Both the position numbers and the translations under genes were made by a program. Below, one piece after another: positions 11,255-21,690 of a stretch of 64,000 nucleotides of DNA (position 1 is its first letter; each line of letters starts with the position of its first letter). Source of the DNA: Enoplosus armatus (taxonomy: Eukaryota; Chordata; Actinopteri; Centrarchiformes; Enoplosidae); the NCBI RefSeq assembly GCF_043641665.1, contig NC_092200.1, positions 19,799,423 through 19,863,422 of the forward strand, written 5' to 3'. The notes under the pieces are model-generated. The model did not search any database. It was not told the DNA's origin and was given only the letters and a program-made list of their open reading frames with translations.

Positions 11255-11545
11255 AGTGGATCACGACGTCTGCAAATGGAGAGACTTCCCCTCAATCATC
11301 ACATTCTTTGTCCCACGCAGCATTCAGCTGCTTAACAAGCTCTGAACTTGCACTTGATGTCCTTTATTGATTTCCCAAATTATGCTTTCATGATTTTTCT
11401 TTTTACGATACTAATGCTTTTATGTTATATTACGTGCTGTCATGTATGGTTGTTGATGTTTTTTTTTGTTTTTTTTAAATATTCTTTTTTGTTCTTGTGC
11501 AAAGCAAATGGGACAATAAAGGTTTTCATTCACACGGATAACCTG
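11255..11545 (+). mobile_element. LINE 3' end fragment
   Basis: The plus strand reads FPSIITFFVPRSIQLLNKL and then stops, like the terminal 'SFVP.AI.LLN' motif of fish L2/CR1-like ORF2 proteins. It is followed by a T-rich 3' UTR and GGGACAATAAAGG (AATAAA at 11,515-11,520), as in those elements' 3' ends. The rest of the element is absent. The family assignment is tentative. Confidence 0.4.
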
Positions 11546-12393
11546 TTTTTGGGTGACAGTTTATAATAACGGTCAGTGAAGTAATTTAAGCCTCCAGTTA
11601 ACAATGATCTAATCATTACACGAATCCTTATACATACAGTATATGTCAGTGACTAAATGTTGTGATATTGCATGGAAACAATAAACCACTACCTCATGAT
11701 CAAAGTGCCCAAAAATAGTTGAGGTTGAACTAAACAACACTGAGGAAGGCCATGAGATGTGACTGAAATATATGGAAACATGAAGCGAATGAACCGTGTT
11801 ATTAGTATTGTCTTGGCGAATACCCCAAATTAATTAATTTGAGATGAATCATTATTCATAAACAAGCCACAAGAAGTCATTTCCATAGCGAATTATACGA
11901 ATAATACAATTAAATAGCTGGTTAATGTATTAAAATTCCATTAATAAATTCATTTCCAGACAATCTGCAAAAGAAAATGCAAGTGAATGTGTGTTTCCAT
12001 CCACAACTGTTATGAGAGTATTAGGAGTTGAGCGCATGGAGATAAACAGCTGGTGGAGCTGATTCTCCAGTTGGGTGCCATTACACCACCACGGAAGAAG
12101 GAAGGGCGCGCGACGATAAAATCAGAAGAGCTCGAGCCAAAGCTCAGACAACGGAAAACCATGTGGAAAACATGATGTGCGTTTGTTTCATTGTGTCTCC
12201 TCAAAAATAGTCATACAAACGAATGCAAATACAAGAACAGGTGAACAGTGACATTTGCATTGTTACTCGCACTCAGTCTAAAATGCAGCATTGAAACAGC
12301 AAACCAAATATGAATCAATGCTCTCCTAAATATCCTGTTAGTGTAACTCGCAAACTAACAGCTAGCTGTTGCTGGAAAACACTTACATACATA
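11546..12393. other. no recognised feature
   Basis: AT-rich sequence without a recognised gene or repeat. Confidence 0.4.
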
Positions 12394-12395
12394 TA

Positions 12396-12612
12396 CAGTG
12401 CATCCGGAAAGTATTCACGGCGCTTCACTTTTTCCACATTTTGTTATGTTACACCCTTATTCCAAAATGGATTAAATTAATTTTTTTCCTCAAAATTTTA
12501 CACACAACACCCCATAATGACAATGTGAAAAAAGTTTTTTTGAAATTTTTGCAAATTTATTAAAAATAAAAAACTAAGAAATCACATGTACATAAGTATT
12601 CACAGCCTTTGC
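12396..12612 (+). repeat. left inverted repeat of Tc1 (IR/DR)
   Basis: Begins CAGTGCATCCGGAAAGTATT. The outer and inner copies of AAGTATTCAC lie 185 bp apart, the spacing expected for two transposase-binding sites per end. Confidence 0.93.
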
Positions 12613-12746
12613 CATGAAGCTCAAAATTGAGCTCAGGTGCATCCTGTTTCCACTGATCATCCTTGAGATGTTTCTGCAGCTTAATTGGAGTCCACCTGTG
12701 GTAAATTCAGTTGATTGGACATGATTTGGAAAGGCACACACCTGTC

Positions 12747-12755
12747 TATATAAGG
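12747..12755 (+). promoter_or_regulatory. TATA-like box of the Tc1 gene
   Basis: TATATAAGG lies about 40 bp before the preferred ATG at 12,795 and 19 bp before the upstream in-frame ATG. Its position suits transcription of a short 5' leader. Functional use is inferred. Confidence 0.45.
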
Positions 12756-12794
12756 TCCCACAGTTGACAGTGCATGTCAGAGCACAAACCAAGC

Positions 12795-13814
12795 ATGAAG
12801 TCAAAGGAATTGTCTGTAGACCTCCGAGACAGGATTGTCTCGAGGCACAAATCTGGGGAAGGTTACAGAAAAATTTCTGCTGCTTTGAAGGTCCCAATGA
12901 GCACAGTGGCCTCCATCATCCGTAAGTGGAAGAAGTTCGGAACCACCAGGACTCTTCCTAGAGCTGGCCGGCCATCTAAACTGAGTAATCGGGGGAGAAG
13001 GGCCTTAGTCAGGGAGGTGACCAAGAACCCGATGGTCACTCTGTCAGAGCTCCAGAGTTCCTCTGTGGAGAGAGGAGAACCTTCCAGAAGGACAACCATC
13101 TCTGCAGCAATCCACCAATCAGGCCTGTATGGTAGAGTGGCCAGACGGAAGCCACTCCTTAGTAAAAGGCACATAGCAGCCCGCCTGGAGTTTGCCAAAA
13201 GGCACCTGAAGGACTCTCAGACCATGAGAAACAAAATTCTCTGGTCTGATGAGACAAAGATTGAACTCTTTGGTGTGAATGCCAAGCGTCACGTTTGGAG
13301 GAAACCAGGCACCGCTCATCACCAGGCCAATACCATCCCTACAGTGAAGCATGGTGGTGGCAGCATCATGCTGTGGGGATGTTTTTCAGCGGCAGGAACT
13401 GGGAGACTAGTCAGGATAGAGGGAAAGATGAATGCAGCAAAGTACAGAGACATCCTGGATGAAAACCTGCTCCAGAGCGCTCTTGACCTCAGACTGGGGC
13501 GACGGTTTATCTTTCAGCAGGACAACGACCCTAAGCACACAGCCAAGATATCAAAGGAGTGGCTTCAGGACAACTCTGTGAATGTCCTTGAGTGGCCCAG
13601 CCAGAGCCCAGACTTGAATCCGATTGAACATCTCTGGAGAGATCTGAAAATGGCTGTGCACCGACGCTTCCCATCCAACCTGATGGAGCTTGAGAGGTGC
13701 TGCAAAGAGGAATGGGTGAAACTGCCCAAAGATAGGTGTGCCAAGCTTGTGGCATCATATTCAAAAAGACTTGAGGCTGTAATTGCTGCCAAAGGTGCAT
13801 CAACAAAGTATTGA
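12795..13814 (+). CDS. Tc1-like transposase, apparently intact
   Basis: A cut-and-paste transposase that would bind the element's inverted repeats in the nucleus, excise it and reinsert it at TA. The frame encodes 339 residues, the normal Tc1 length, with no stop or frameshift. The N-terminus (about residues 5-53) is a paired-like helix-turn-helix. A GRP-type hinge (RAGRPS, residues 56-61) precedes the second DNA-binding subdomain (about 66-121). The DDE domain has D152 in LWSDETK, D243 in QQDNDPKHT and E278 in NPIEHLW, giving the DD34E spacing. It also has the glycine-rich IPTVKHGGGSIMLWG box and the C-terminal ASTKY. I chose this ATG because it aligns with the family start (KSKE follows) and has A at -3; an in-frame ATG at 12,774 would add seven residues but has a weak context. 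Activity is not proven: missense damage cannot be judged without a family consensus. Confidence 0.93.
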   Translation: MKSKELSVDLRDRIVSRHKSGEGYRKISAALKVPMSTVASIIRKWKKFGTTRTLPRAGRPSKLSNRGRRALVREVTKNPMVTLSELQSSSVERGEPSRRTTISAAIHQSGLYGRVARRKPLLSKRHIAARLEFAKRHLKDSQTMRNKILWSDETKIELFGVNAKRHVWRKPGTAHHQANTIPTVKHGGGSIMLWGCFSAAGTGRLVRIEGKMNAAKYRDILDENLLQSALDLRLGRRFIFQQDNDPKHTAKISKEWLQDNSVNVLEWPSQSPDLNPIEHLWRDLKMAVHRRFPSNLMELERCCKEEWVKLPKDRCAKLVASYSKRLEAVIAAKGASTKY

Positions 13815-14032
13815 GCAAAGGCTGTGAATACTTATGTACATGTGATTTCTCAGGTTTTTTATTTTTAATAAATTTGCAAAAATCTCAAAAAAACTTTTTT
13901 CACGTTGTCATTATGGGGTGTTGTGTGTAGAATTTTGAGGAAAAAAATGAATTTAATCCATTTTGGTATAAGGCTGCAACATAACAAAATGTGGAAAAAG
14001 TGAAGCGCTGTGAATACTTTCCGGATGCACTG
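13815..14032 (-). repeat. right inverted repeat of Tc1 (IR/DR)
   Basis: Starts directly after the transposase stop codon and ends CCGGATGCACTG before the TA. It carries reverse-complement copies of the AAGTATTCAC core at 13,824-13,833 and 14,010-14,019. Confidence 0.93.
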
Positions 14033-14034
14033 TA

Positions 14035-15654
14035 CATTATTCATGGAACCTCACGTAAGTACAGCAATAGCAGCAAACACAAACGTCTTACACGTTTCAA
14101 CAGCAGCGATTATTGTATTTTACTCTGACAGTACAACTACCCTGAAGACGACGGTTTGGTTAGCAGTAATGAAGGCTAACTTGTTTAGTGACGTCCTGCA
14201 AATAACCGCCGTTAAGTTACTTCTGAAAACAAACCTGAACTGAAATGCACGTGTCCTTTGCAAGCACCTATTCTTACCAAACACACAAATACATGTAAGT
14301 ATGAGGGACTCACACCTGGGAAGGGGGACATGCGAATGAAAAGCTGCACGGACACAAACTTCCCTCAGACCATGTGCAATGACTGAAAGGAGGAAGCGAG
14401 GCATCTGGGCTTCTATGCTCCCCCTGCTTGGAGCTCTCCGGTAACTGCTTTATGAACTTAAAACATAGGAAGACACAAGAATATTGTATTACCACTCCTG
14501 CAGCTGACAGTAAACATCATAACCATAAAACGTGAAATGAAATCCATAACATCGGACTTTCCAGTAATGCACTTTCCGTCCATTCGCATTTACGTCACAT
14601 GATTCGTGCACGTTATGACTTGATGATCCTGAAGGGGCACAATTTAAAATGCAAGGCCAATCCGTGGGTCGGTGGGTGGACGTGTAGCACCTCTGGCTCC
14701 GATGGAGACTTGACCAGATGTTGTGTTGATGGACTCCACTTTGTCTACTTTATTTTAGAATGTTGGCTGGAGATTTGTCATAAAATATTGGTAATGGTAC
14801 TGGTATTTGCTTGTAGTGCTGTATTTGTTACACTGATCTTATATATGAGGCAGAACTAAGTCCTTGCATCATGCCTCCAAAACAGCTCCTAAGCATTGGA
14901 TAGAGGCAGTGCACCACTTGCAGTCCTTACCCTAAAGTTGCTAACTATTCTGTATAACCTTTTCCGCGCCTGCTTTAAACAACACTTAACGAAACAGAAC
15001 GTACCATACATACTGTATATTGCTAGTGTCAAACCAGCTGTGGCACCCTGTAACAGTCTGAATTTCCAAAAGCCACATTTGAACTTTAATTTGTCCAGCA
15101 GACGGAGGACTGCCGCCTGCTCACTGTGTGCCAAAGGGGTCCTCAGATCATAAAAGGCAGGGTGAAATATGATGAGTCTGTAAGTAAAATATTCATCGGT
15201 TTTGATGCATAATTTAAGCTTGGGGTGCGCCGACGGATCTTTAAAATCCTGATTTACTCCATCTTTCTGTGGAGGAGTTGGATGTGTCTTATCCCTGTTG
15301 AACGGAAAAAGATCAAAATCCAGATGAAAGTGAGGGCACATAAAACACACACAAGCAGCCTTACGGTGGGTAGGTAGGTGATATAACGTCTGAAACCAAG
15401 CTGTGCGGATTCTACGGTTTTAAAAATCAAAGCTCGTCTCCTGCTGGAGCTTTAGACCACTTGGAGCATAACAATTGCGCAAAACGTGTTAGATTTTCAC
15501 AAAACAAACCTATGAACTGTGACATTTGGCCGTCATTTGTCACAGTGATGCCGAAAAACTGGATTTTGCTGATGAATGCACAACACGAGCAGGTAGAAAG
15601 ACCCAGTGAGGCAGGAACTCTGCCGCCTCTCCAGCTGCAGGAAGGTCAGTCTGC
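14035..15654. other. no recognised gene
   Basis: About 1.6 kb without recognised elements. The longest frame is a 153-codon minus-strand ORF (15,350-14,889) with no family motif, signal peptide or clear start context. I treat it as chance. Confidence 0.35.
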
Positions 15655-15790
15655 CTTAAGTACTTAAAGGGGAGCTGTCACTTTAAGCCCCCCCCCCCCC
15701 CCCCCCCCCCCCCCTTAAAAAGCCCACTTTCCTCTGACTGACCATTGGAGGGGCAGGGAGAAGCCTCTGAACCCTGAGCACAGCGCGCAC
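15655..15790 (+). repeat. dispersed teleost repeat with poly-C expansion, copy A
   Basis: Reads CTGTCACTTTAAGCC, a C tract, then AAAAAGCCCACTTTCCTCTG and a CTGACCATTGG block. The same order occurs at about 56,395-56,460 (CTGTCTCTTTAAGGCCTCCCC, then AAAAGCCCACTTTCTTCTGA and TTGGCCAG). These are clearly two copies of one family. The class is unknown. Confidence 0.6.
15688..15714. repeat. 27-bp poly-C tract
   Basis: Uninterrupted C run inside the repeat at 15,655-15,790. The related copy at 56.4 kb has only a short interrupted C-rich stretch at this position. Confidence 0.97.
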
Positions 15791-16357
15791 CGCTACATCA
15801 GAGACTGTTTGGAAAGGAGACGGCTCAACTCAGAGTCATTTCCTGTATCGATGTGTCATGTGGGTTTCGCCACTACTAGGAGACTTGGTGGCAGGTCCTG
15901 ACTCTACTCACTCCAATGGCAGAAGTGAATGTGAGCACAGATTATGACCCATTCTTTGTTCCGTTGTCACCGAAGTAAATATTGGACCAATTCTTCACAA
16001 GCCACATACCTTCTGAACATTCCTACACTAAAATGGCATTTTCACGAGAAAATGAAACTTTGCTCGAAACCTGCTGAACCGGCGCTGAATTAAAAGTTAA
16101 AACGGAAATGAATCTTTCTCTCAAACCTGACCCAGCCTTGCTAACCACTTCCTGTTGTCCACAAACTGGAGGAATTCTGAGGCAGGGAACTATATATTGT
16201 TTTAAAACAGAAAAGTGACATTGAACATTTTTTAAATATCAGCTTTAAAAAGTGGATTTATAGTCGATACAAGCATGAGGAGCTCCCCTGCCCAGCACAG
16301 GAAGTTCGCTTCTTCCACTTCCTGTTTTTAGCATAAAAGGCTGTCTCAAACTCCAGC
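15791..16357. other. no recognised feature; perhaps more of the same repeat
   Basis: No coding signal. It may include diverged remainder of the repeat at 15,655-15,790, but I could not align it securely. Confidence 0.3.
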
Positions 16358-16720
16358 TCATCTTTTGGGCAGACGACTCAGCAAGCGGCAAGGTACCAAC
16401 GGATTATTCTGCTGTTGGTGTCCTTCATCCTCCGAAGCCACTTCAATGCCCTGTGGTCCCCCTCTAGGGTAAAGTCTCTCTCCAAGAGGTAATACTTGAG
16501 GGAGTCCAAAGTCCATTTGACTGGCCAGGCATTCCTTCTCAACTGTAGAATAGCACACCTCCCTCTGGTACAGTTTTCTACTTACAAAAGGCGGCCTTGA
16601 AGGAGAACAGCACCCAGCTGTCGGCATTAGTCTGCAGGATGAATGCTTGTCGGAAGTCAGCGCAGGACAACACCAGACCTCTGCTCAGTGCTTGCTGGAT
16701 GTCCTTGAAGGCTGTTTCGG
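16358..16720 (-). pseudogene. Ty3/Gypsy pol fragment: RNase H region
   Basis: On the minus strand this part reads AFKDIQQALSRGLVL near 16,710-16,665 and FILQTNAD, the junction of the RT-RNase H tether and RNase H in Ty3/Gypsy pol. After frame changes it reads SRKLYQREVCYSTVEKECLA, the RNase H block around the catalytic glutamate. Further downstream the expected K/W..L..YLL block is present but frameshifted. Stops and frameshifts make it non-functional. It lies in the same orientation as the RT fragment at 16,985-17,240, so both come from one old insertion separated by a later repeat. Confidence 0.75.
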
Positions 16721-16725
16721 TGTCT

Positions 16726-16960
16726 TTTCAATTAAATTTTTCAATTTTATTTATATAGTGCCAAATCACAACAAAACTCATCTCCTGACACTTTACATAT
16801 AGAGCAGGTCTAGTCCGTACCCTTTGTAATATTATTACAGAGACCCAACAGTTCCCACCATGACCAAGCAGACTCTAGGTGGGGGGTTGGGGGGGGGGTC
16901 ATCTGCTTTGACCAGTTGGGTTGGAGAGAGAGAGAGACAGAGACGGTGTGTGGGGTAATA
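16726..16960 (+). repeat. dispersed repeat inserted in Gypsy pol, copy A
   Basis: Begins with TTTTATTTATATAGTGCC, the L2-type tail in reverse, then AATCACAACAAAACTCATCT, CACTTTACATATAGAGCAGG and GACCCAACAGTTCCCACCAT. It ends in a GA-rich tract. The same block order occurs at 49,936-50,240. It splits the Gypsy fragment, so it is younger than that insertion. The middle of this copy is replaced by a G-rich stretch. Confidence 0.7.
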
Positions 16961-16984
16961 GGGTACTATGAGCACTTTAAGACA

Positions 16985-17240
16985 TGATGGTGCCTGACCA
17001 GTAAGAGCTGATTGGGTCTTTCGGGACTGGTCATGTCTGGCAGAGTAGTTCTTGCTCGCAGAAGAAGAAGAACCTTTTGCATCTGTGAGCCCCGCAAAGG
17101 GGAGACTCTCAAAGACCACTTTGAGGTGCTTAAGGTGCTCTTCCCAGGTGTTGCTGTAAATAACAATGTCATCGAGACAGGCCGAGAGGCAAAATCTGAC
17201 AGACCACACAAGACTCTAGAAGTGTCAGGAGGTATAACCA
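16985..17240 (-). pseudogene. Ty3/Gypsy pol fragment: reverse transcriptase
   Basis: The minus-strand frame contains ACLDDIVIYSNTWEEHLKHL followed by KVVFESLPFAGLT. This is the Ty3/Gypsy reverse-transcriptase catalytic box (a YLDDI variant in which the tyrosine is cysteine) and the downstream helix. Upstream sequence is already out of frame, and the thumb/connection part after AGLT is missing. No LTR, gag or integrase could be identified nearby, so only a pol fragment survives. Confidence 0.75.
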
Positions 17241-17277
17241 AATACCACCCTCTGGGAGTGAAAGCATAAAACTGATG

Positions 17278-17294
17278 CCCCCCCCCCCCCCCCC
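17278..17294. repeat. 17-bp poly-C tract
   Basis: Uninterrupted C run immediately beside the Gypsy fragment. Confidence 0.95.
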
Positions 17295-18156
17295 ATTATT
17301 CACTAGATATAAACCTATTTTAGGAAAAGTTGTGAACTGAGATATGTAGGGGTTTGATTTTAACAAAGTTACATGCATTTGAAAACGCCAGGGGGGTAAA
17401 AATGACCCCTTGGCGGATCTAGTGTTGGAAAAATAGCCTATTATCTTGTCCAATAACATACGGTGGAATCCTGTCCAGGCAGTTATTGGTCAGTATGTCT
17501 CTATCAGTTTGTATATTAGGTCAGGGCCAAGTGTGCAGAGGTGGAGAAAGAAATACAGTGCATGACGGCCCACACTGGACTAGATGGGGTGTGCCTCAAT
17601 CCGTGGGTCCTGCAGGCCGCATACAACAGCGACAGGCAGGACTAGGGTGAACAACATGCGTATGTATCGTATTTTTCAGTTGAAGCCGACAAGTTTCAGT
17701 TTCACACTAGAAATGTGAAACAAATCTACATTCTTTTTCACGCATACATTATACGGAAAAACTATGTTCGCTGGTGCCAAAGATACCTAGTCAAACATGT
17801 CCAGGTGGTAATTCCATCAAGTGTGGGTCTGAAAATAAGGCAGAAGTTTCCTGATCCAGCCCATGACTGCACCGGTTCTCATTATCCCCAAATATAGGTT
17901 CAGTGGGACAATAAAGTGGTTCATTTGTGAATATGTTTCTGGAACATTTTCTGTCTCCCCTTCCAAAAAATGCCTCGGCAAAATGAATGAAACAAAAGGT
18001 TGGCGATTTCAGTCACACACACTGAATCAGCCAAGCCCCAACAGTTAGTATATTCGAGATTACACGTCTGTGCTATCCCCTGTTCAGTGGCGAAAAGGGC
18101 ACCTCAGTAGTGTGTAATTCGTTTATTCTGTAGTGATATTTACAAAATAGCCAGGA

Positions 18157-18190
<34 letters not shown>

Positions 18191-19790
18191 CATACACTTG
18201 GCACTGACTGCGCTACACTCAAAATGATCAAAAAAGGATTTCATAGATCAATAAATATCAATTGATGGCATAAAAAACACCCCAACCAAATCCACATTTA
18301 AAATTTCTGAGTTTGATACTTCTCTTCAATACATTACATAACGTCCTGCCTCATTACTGGGTTCATCTATACGTGAAAATAATGTGTGAGGGGGAGCGGG
18401 GGCCAGTCCTTCCAGATGGAGCAGATTGTAATCACCAACGTTAAGACATGTTAAGGTGTGAACATTATTTTCAACAGAACAAATTTTAGGAAGGACACAC
18501 ACACGCTTTTCCTCCTCAATTGTTTCTTCAGCAAAATTACCCACACTTGAGCACCGAAAATGACACCCGAAACTTTCAACAGCAACATGTATTTTCAGAA
18601 ACAGCTCCCGTTTTACTCTGGATAATCCCCCAGAACAAACTGCCAACAATTTCCACTCGGACTGTTTAGTCCCGAGGAAAACTGTTGACAAGTGTGTTCC
18701 GGGGATTATCCCGGGAAACGTCATTCTTCAACGCTTTAAGCGCCACAAACTAAATTCTATTCACCTTACTACAATGGTATTGACGTGGCAGCAGAAATAT
18801 GCGACAGGTATCAAAACGCGGCCGACTAAAACCAAAAGCATCTGCATGGTTAGATAATGCAACACTGGAGGTAACTCGGATGGTAATTTTACGCTGTTGT
18901 AATTCGGGTGCAGCATTACTTTAAATTCCATTCAACTGAACGTGCAGTGTTGCCAACAAGTTGTTATATGTAATGTAATATGTCATTACATAAATTCTAC
19001 AGGTGCATTTACGTTCAGGGATGCATACTTGTCACCTTTCAGTGATTTTCCTGCTTTTTCGTCCTTGGCCAATTACATGCCCGATTAAGGTCTTTTCCCT
19101 AAACTTTATGTGTCATGTTATGTTCTTGTGTGTCATGATGACTTCTTTGTCTGGTTAACCCCCTGGCTGGCGCCCCATTCATTTGTTGCACAAGAACCGC
19201 CACAAGAGTTGATCTTTCATACACTTGGTGTTACCGTGTACACCTAGGTGTTCTATATATGCTCAGTTGCCAGTTTGTTTGGTCTAACTATCCAGGGGTT
19301 CAATTTGTAATTGTGGGAAGAGGGAGCCCTTGTCCAGCGAGGTTGGAGAGGAAGCTCAGCTTCCACAGCCACAGTGTTTACTTATGTGTTAAGAAAATTG
19401 GATAATGATAGCAGCGGAGACTCAGGATATACTGTAGTTTGAATGAAATACTACACAGGACAGCTCGTTTTCTAGACTCCCTGGGTGTTTGCGAGTCTGT
19501 GGGTCCCCAGTGGACGTTATCAGCGGCTCTGCTGAGCCTCAGCTCCTGATCCTCACCAGGCTGATTATGTCTACTCCAAACAAAGCCCACACTTCTTCCC
19601 TCTGTTCTATGAAAAGCCACCCGATAACAGTACTGTGACACTCAATGCACTACTCTTCACTTTTGTCGCTGTTCTAAAGCAACCGCATGTGAAGTGGAAA
19701 GATACAAAGCTTTTATATACACATTCCTGCTGAATCTTAATGGTTGATGTTGGTAAAGTTATCCTGTCCATCCAGTACATTTGTCAAGGG
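17295..19790. other. no recognised gene
   Basis: About 2.5 kb without a recognised element except the compound microsatellite at 18,157-18,190. A 132-codon minus-strand frame (18,724-18,326) starts at an ATG just below a CpG-containing stretch (18,720-18,830). It shows no motif I know and no splice signals that would make it convincing. Confidence 0.35.
18157..18190. repeat. (GT)n(GA)n compound microsatellite
   Basis: Nine GT units followed by eight GA units. Confidence 0.95.
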
Positions 19791-21479
19791 AACTAACTGG
19801 TGTAGAATTTGATGTGGACATTCATGGCCCCTGGAGGATGATGAAGGATGATTCCTATTGACTTGCATGACCATGCAGCTCCTGGCCCCTTTATATACTT
19901 ATGTAGGGTGGCACAATCGGACCAGGCCAGGTGCAAATGGAAAGGAAGGACAGGAAATTTGAATAAATGCTGCAGCAGGGAGGACAACATGCTATTCATA
20001 ACGAAAACCACAGCGTGGTCAACTAGGGGCCATTAATTACAAAATCCTGGCTTAGCATGCAGCATTTCTCAAACAGGTGAGGCATTTAAGATGCTCACCT
20101 AAACCTCATGGTGATGCCCCTAATTCCGAGTTCAGTGCAGCGTTCCGTTGTGCTACATCCATTGTGAAAGCTTCTGGTTTTACATTTTAGTCCTACCACT
20201 GCATTCAGTGCGACGCACATGCAGGAAGTGGCACATCAGCGGTAGCTTTACAACCTCAGCTCACGATGACATTCACAGTCGGCCAACGTTACCAAAGTTT
20301 TACTCCACATCCGTTTTCTAAAACTAGACGTAGACAGTTCCTGCACTTTTTGTTGCTCATTCTGAAACAAGGAAAAAAAAAATCAAAAATCAATCCTCCC
20401 CACCGTGCGATAAAAAAGTCTAATAGAGCTAACTGTTTTAACCATTGATGGGACGCTAGTTCTGATCTGCGGCACGAACCCCCCAATCACAGGTTCAGCG
20501 AACCATAACTGTAATGTTGATGTGAACACAAAATGAGTTCGACGCCAGTGTGTGGTTGAGTTTAAGAGGAGTTTAGTTTGTTTAAAAAAAACAACAAAAG
20601 TTGAAAAGTAAAAATCTGAAAGTAATTAAATAAAAGGAGGCAGATTGTAACCGCAGGAACACAAACAGCCGTGGGTGTGATGAGACCCTGATGACAGCTG
20701 CTCAGGGAATTCAAGGATTTAGACGTTCGGATCCGTCATGAAGGCTAGGGTCATTTTTAAGAACTGACCATGGGACATTAGCATTGAAGTAGTAACTAAG
20801 GTATTCAGGTCAAAACAGATAGACTTTTTCGCAAGGCAGCACAAGGAGACGTGATATTTTTAAGCAGCAGCAGTTACTGGAACAGTGTGGTTTGTGGAGT
20901 TTAAAGCTGATTCAGTAGATTAGGATATCTGCTGGGGCGTCCTTCGATCTGTACAAAAATGTACAAATTGATTTTATTTTGTGTCATGTAAGTGTGTATT
21001 TATATACACTATACTTAAAATACTTTTGTATACAGACGTGCATGTGTGTCACTCCTCTAGGTATTCTATACAAGTAAGTTGGCCGGGTTGCAGTGTTGAT
21101 TAATTTACTTCTGCTGAAACAATCTAAATGTAAATTGGACCTCTCTATCTGTGTCTCCCAGACTATAATGAGAAGAGAATTTAAATGACCTGGTTGCTTT
21201 TCATCCATTCTGACACAAAGTTGAAATTTACAGAGAGACGACTTCTGTGTAAACAAAAAAGAAATTATGTATAGGAAAGGGGGGAAAAAAAAACCTCAGT
21301 AAACCTTACTGAAAACTTATACAATATAAAGTTTTGTCAGGATGGTGGTACATAGTAAGCATCTCAAGTTCATTTGTCACATGTAATGGGGTGCCATCAC
21401 AGTGACATATATGTCTGCAAACTCCCACAATTGTGCAATAAAAAGTAACAATGGTAAGCAGTGAATGGACGGCAATCTC
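19791..21479. other. no recognised gene; possible small repeat piece
   Basis: Near 19,800-19,860 the sequence resembles a short reverse-oriented piece of the repeat at 62.8-63.4 kb (GGACATTCATGGCCCCTGGA). Nothing else is recognised. Confidence 0.3.
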
Positions 21480-21690
21480 ATTGGGTGGTGTGGAGGATGT
21501 GTGCTATGGTGGCTTCTGTTGATCGGTTGGGACGGTAGGCATACTGTAGAGGGTCCAGTGTGCTGGGTAGTGAGGAGCAGATGTAGTCCTTGACCAGCTG
21601 CTCAAAGCATTTCATCACTACAGGGGCGAGTGCCACCGGGCGGTAAGTCATTCAGGCAGGAACGATGGTGGACTTCTTGAAGCCGACGAC
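21480..21690 (-). pseudogene. L2-like LINE reverse transcriptase fragment
   Basis: The minus strand reads FKKSTIVPA, an in-frame stop, and then MTYRPVALAPVVMKCFEQLV, continuing to YAYRPNRSTEATIAHILHTT before another stop. These are RT blocks 1-2 of the fish L2/Maui-like clade (the 'NDYRPVALTP..MKCFERLV' and 'QFAYRPNRST' blocks). The few residues normally joining VPA to YRPVAL are deleted. Only about 70 codons remain. It covers RT sequence mostly missing from the copy at 5.7-6.6 kb. Confidence 0.8.

Larger units (their letters stand above)
12396..14032 (+). mobile_element. Tc1 transposon with IR/DR ends, potentially autonomous
   Basis: A 1637-bp complete Tc1 element flanked by TA at 12,394-12,395 and 14,033-14,034. 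Its long terminal inverted repeats (12,396-12,612 and 13,815-14,032) differ at about ten positions, roughly 95% identity. Each repeat carries two copies of the core AAGTATTCAC: 12,409-12,418 and 12,594-12,603 on the left, with reverse complements at 13,824-13,833 and 14,010-14,019 on the right. This is the IR/DR layout known from Sleeping Beauty-type fish elements. The single gene inside is uninterrupted. The combination of complete ends, target duplication and open gene makes this the best candidate for recent activity in the window. Confidence 0.95.

Noticed and set aside
12774..12794. Upstream ATG as the transposase start
   Set aside because: It is in frame but has a weak context and would add seven residues not expected at the family N-terminus; 12,795 fits better. 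It cannot be excluded.
14889..15350. 153-codon minus-strand ORF
   Set aside because: No motif, no convincing start context or splice signals, and one such frame is expected by chance in 64 kb.
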